Source: Actinomycetes bacterium
GTDB taxonomy: Bacteria > Actinomycetota > Actinomycetes > Actinomycetales > Microbacteriaceae
Direction of reading: 5' to 3'
DNA length: 14,402 bases
Assembly (NCBI GenBank): GCA_023386675.1
Contig: JAEWJG010000261.1
Span: 1 to 14,402, forward strand
Position numbers and translations under genes: made by a program. Within the stretch, counting starts at the first letter, position 1, and each line of letters begins with the position of its first letter. A model generated the notes under the pieces. It was not told where the DNA came from, did no database searches, and saw only the letters and a list, made by a program, of their open reading frames with translations. Positions 13,537 to 14,402 of this stretch are shown one piece after another.

Positions 13537-13542
13537 TAGCGT
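13537..13542 (+). promoter_or_regulatory. -10 element for a leaderless SGNH transcript
   Basis: TAGCGT matches TANNNT and is followed by 7 nt and the GTG at 13550. The GAGG at 13544-13547 lies only 2 nt from the GTG, too close for a normal Shine-Dalgarno sequence, which favours the leaderless reading. Confidence 0.5.
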
Positions 13543-13549
13543 TGAGGCC

Positions 13550-14338
13550 GTGTCGAGCACCGCATTCTCCAGCTACATCGCCATCGGGGACAGCTTCACG
13601 GAGGGCGTCGGCGACGACCTGCCCGACGGCCGCGTGCGCGGATGGGCCGACTTCGTCGCCCTCGGGATGGCCGCCGCGTCCCCGGAACCGTTCCGCTACG
13701 CGAACCTCGCCGTGCGCGGCCGCAAGCTCGGGCCGATCGTGGCGGAGCAGGTGGATCCGGCCATCGCGCAGCATCCCGACCTGGTCAGCCTCAACGGCGG
13801 CGGCAACGACATCATGCGCCCGCGCGTCGACATCGGGGGCGTCGCGAGGACGCTGATGGATGCGGCCGACCGCGTCGTCGCATCCGGCAGCCACATGCTG
13901 CTGTTGAGCGGCGCGAACCCGAGTGCGCACCTCCCGCTCGGCGGCCTCATGCGCCGCCGAGGCGAGGAACTGGCGGTCGCGGTGCGGGAGATGCTGCCGC
14001 GAGAGGGCATCACCTTCGTGGACAACTGGGCCGACGAGGGGCTGGAGGATATCCGCTACTGGTCGGCCGATCGGCTCCACCTCGGCCCGCTCGGGCATGC
14101 GCGAGTGGCGAGCAACGTGCTGACGGCGTTGGGCATCCCGGTGCCCGAGGAGTGGGGCGTCGCCGTGGTCGCCGCCGCCCCGCCCGGCGAGCGCACCCGC
14201 CGCACCGCCGACTATTACCGCCGCTACGTGCTGCCGTGGATCGGGCGCAGGCTCACCGGCCGCTCCTCCGGCGACGGCCGCGCGGCGAAGATCGCCGAGC
14301 TGACGGTCGTCGACCCCGAGTCGGCCCACCCGCTGTAG
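13550..14338 (+). CDS. SGNH/GDSL-family hydrolase
   Basis: A 262-aa serine esterase-type hydrolase. Block I is AIGDSFTEGVGD (residues 11-22) with nucleophile Ser15; block II Gly is in VRGRKLG (55-61); block III is NGGGND (82-87) with Asn86; block V is SADRLHLGPLGH (172-183) with the catalytic Asp174 and His177. All SGNH residues are present, so it should be active on an ester or acetyl group; the substrate is unknown. There is no signal peptide, so unlike many GDSL lipases it is probably cytoplasmic. The last 60 residues (ERTRRTADYYRRYVLPWIGRRL onward) extend past the core and end in a basic helix. The GTG start is supported by VSSTAFSSYIAIGDS preceding block I and by the -10 at 13537. Intact within the window. 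Confidence 0.94.
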   Translation: MSSTAFSSYIAIGDSFTEGVGDDLPDGRVRGWADFVALGMAAASPEPFRYANLAVRGRKLGPIVAEQVDPAIAQHPDLVSLNGGGNDIMRPRVDIGGVARTLMDAADRVVASGSHMLLLSGANPSAHLPLGGLMRRRGEELAVAVREMLPREGITFVDNWADEGLEDIRYWSADRLHLGPLGHARVASNVLTALGIPVPEEWGVAVVAAAPPGERTRRTADYYRRYVLPWIGRRLTGRSSGDGRAAKIAELTVVDPESAHPL

Positions 14339-14402
14339 CCGCCCACCAGCCGGACCAATGCGATGAGTTGACGCAACACGCCGTGCCGGGGCACGCCGGG
14401 AC
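14339..14402. other. Right-edge non-coding tail
   Basis: These 64 nt follow the SGNH stop. A small hairpin CGTGC/GCACG (14382-14386, 14391-14395) around CGGG may be the start of a terminator, but the edge cuts off what follows. No gene start is visible. Confidence 0.3.

Noticed and set aside
1..14402. Mobile element, defence system or antibiotic gene cluster
   Set aside because: I found no transposase, integrase, att-like repeat, CRISPR repeat or restriction or toxin domain. The tRNA-Leu 3' end is not repeated elsewhere in the window, and all genes share the same high-GC style.

Overview
The window is high-GC, densely packed DNA from an actinobacterium. Protein style and gene order point to a Microbacteriaceae-like lineage (Leifsonia or a relative), but the genus is an inference. 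The order pdtaR - thioesterase - polA - rpsA resembles the conserved actinobacterial neighbourhood known in Mycobacterium tuberculosis around Rv1626 (pdtaR), Rv1629 (polA) and Rv1630 (rpsA). It is a chromosomal housekeeping region. I see no insertion sequence, phage, CRISPR array or toxin-antitoxin pair.

Left part (1-7839, all on the minus strand): the first 424 codons of rpsA (ribosomal protein S1, running off the left edge); a TIGR01777-type SDR epimerase translationally coupled to a DUF4166 protein; a DUF885 zinc-peptidase-like protein with an HEGVPGHH motif; a small unknown protein; and polA. Two DnaA-box-like nonamers lie between the small unknown gene and the DUF885 gene.

Middle (7840-9973): a hotdog thioesterase (+) converges on pdtaR (-), an ANTAR-type RNA-binding response regulator. 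tRNA-Leu(CAA) diverges from pdtaR. An FBP-domain (FusB-like, EF-G-binding) protein (-) diverges from a thioredoxin (+) whose promoter carries an 8-bp dyad in a 20-bp spacer.

Right part (9971-14402): an MBL-fold protein with an N-terminal zinc ribbon (-) diverges from an LLM flavin-dependent oxidoreductase (+). Next is a secreted protein that looks like a GH18-like TIM barrel with a degenerate catalytic motif (+). It converges on a PhnB-like VOC protein (-) across a 60-nt near-perfect palindrome. The VOC gene diverges from an SGNH-hydrolase gene (+). No protein gene is visible in the last 64 nt.

The strongest unnamed signal is in the promoters. Seven genes (DUF885, the small unknown gene, polA, pdtaR, thioredoxin, MBL and SGNH) have a TANNNT -10 hexamer exactly 6 or 7 nt before the start codon, the signature of leaderless mRNAs. 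Most of the other genes have a clear Shine-Dalgarno sequence instead. Three divergent pairs place their -10 hexamers back to back, 3 or 11 bp apart, so the two promoters of each pair probably exclude one another. No single new defence or mobile system was found.
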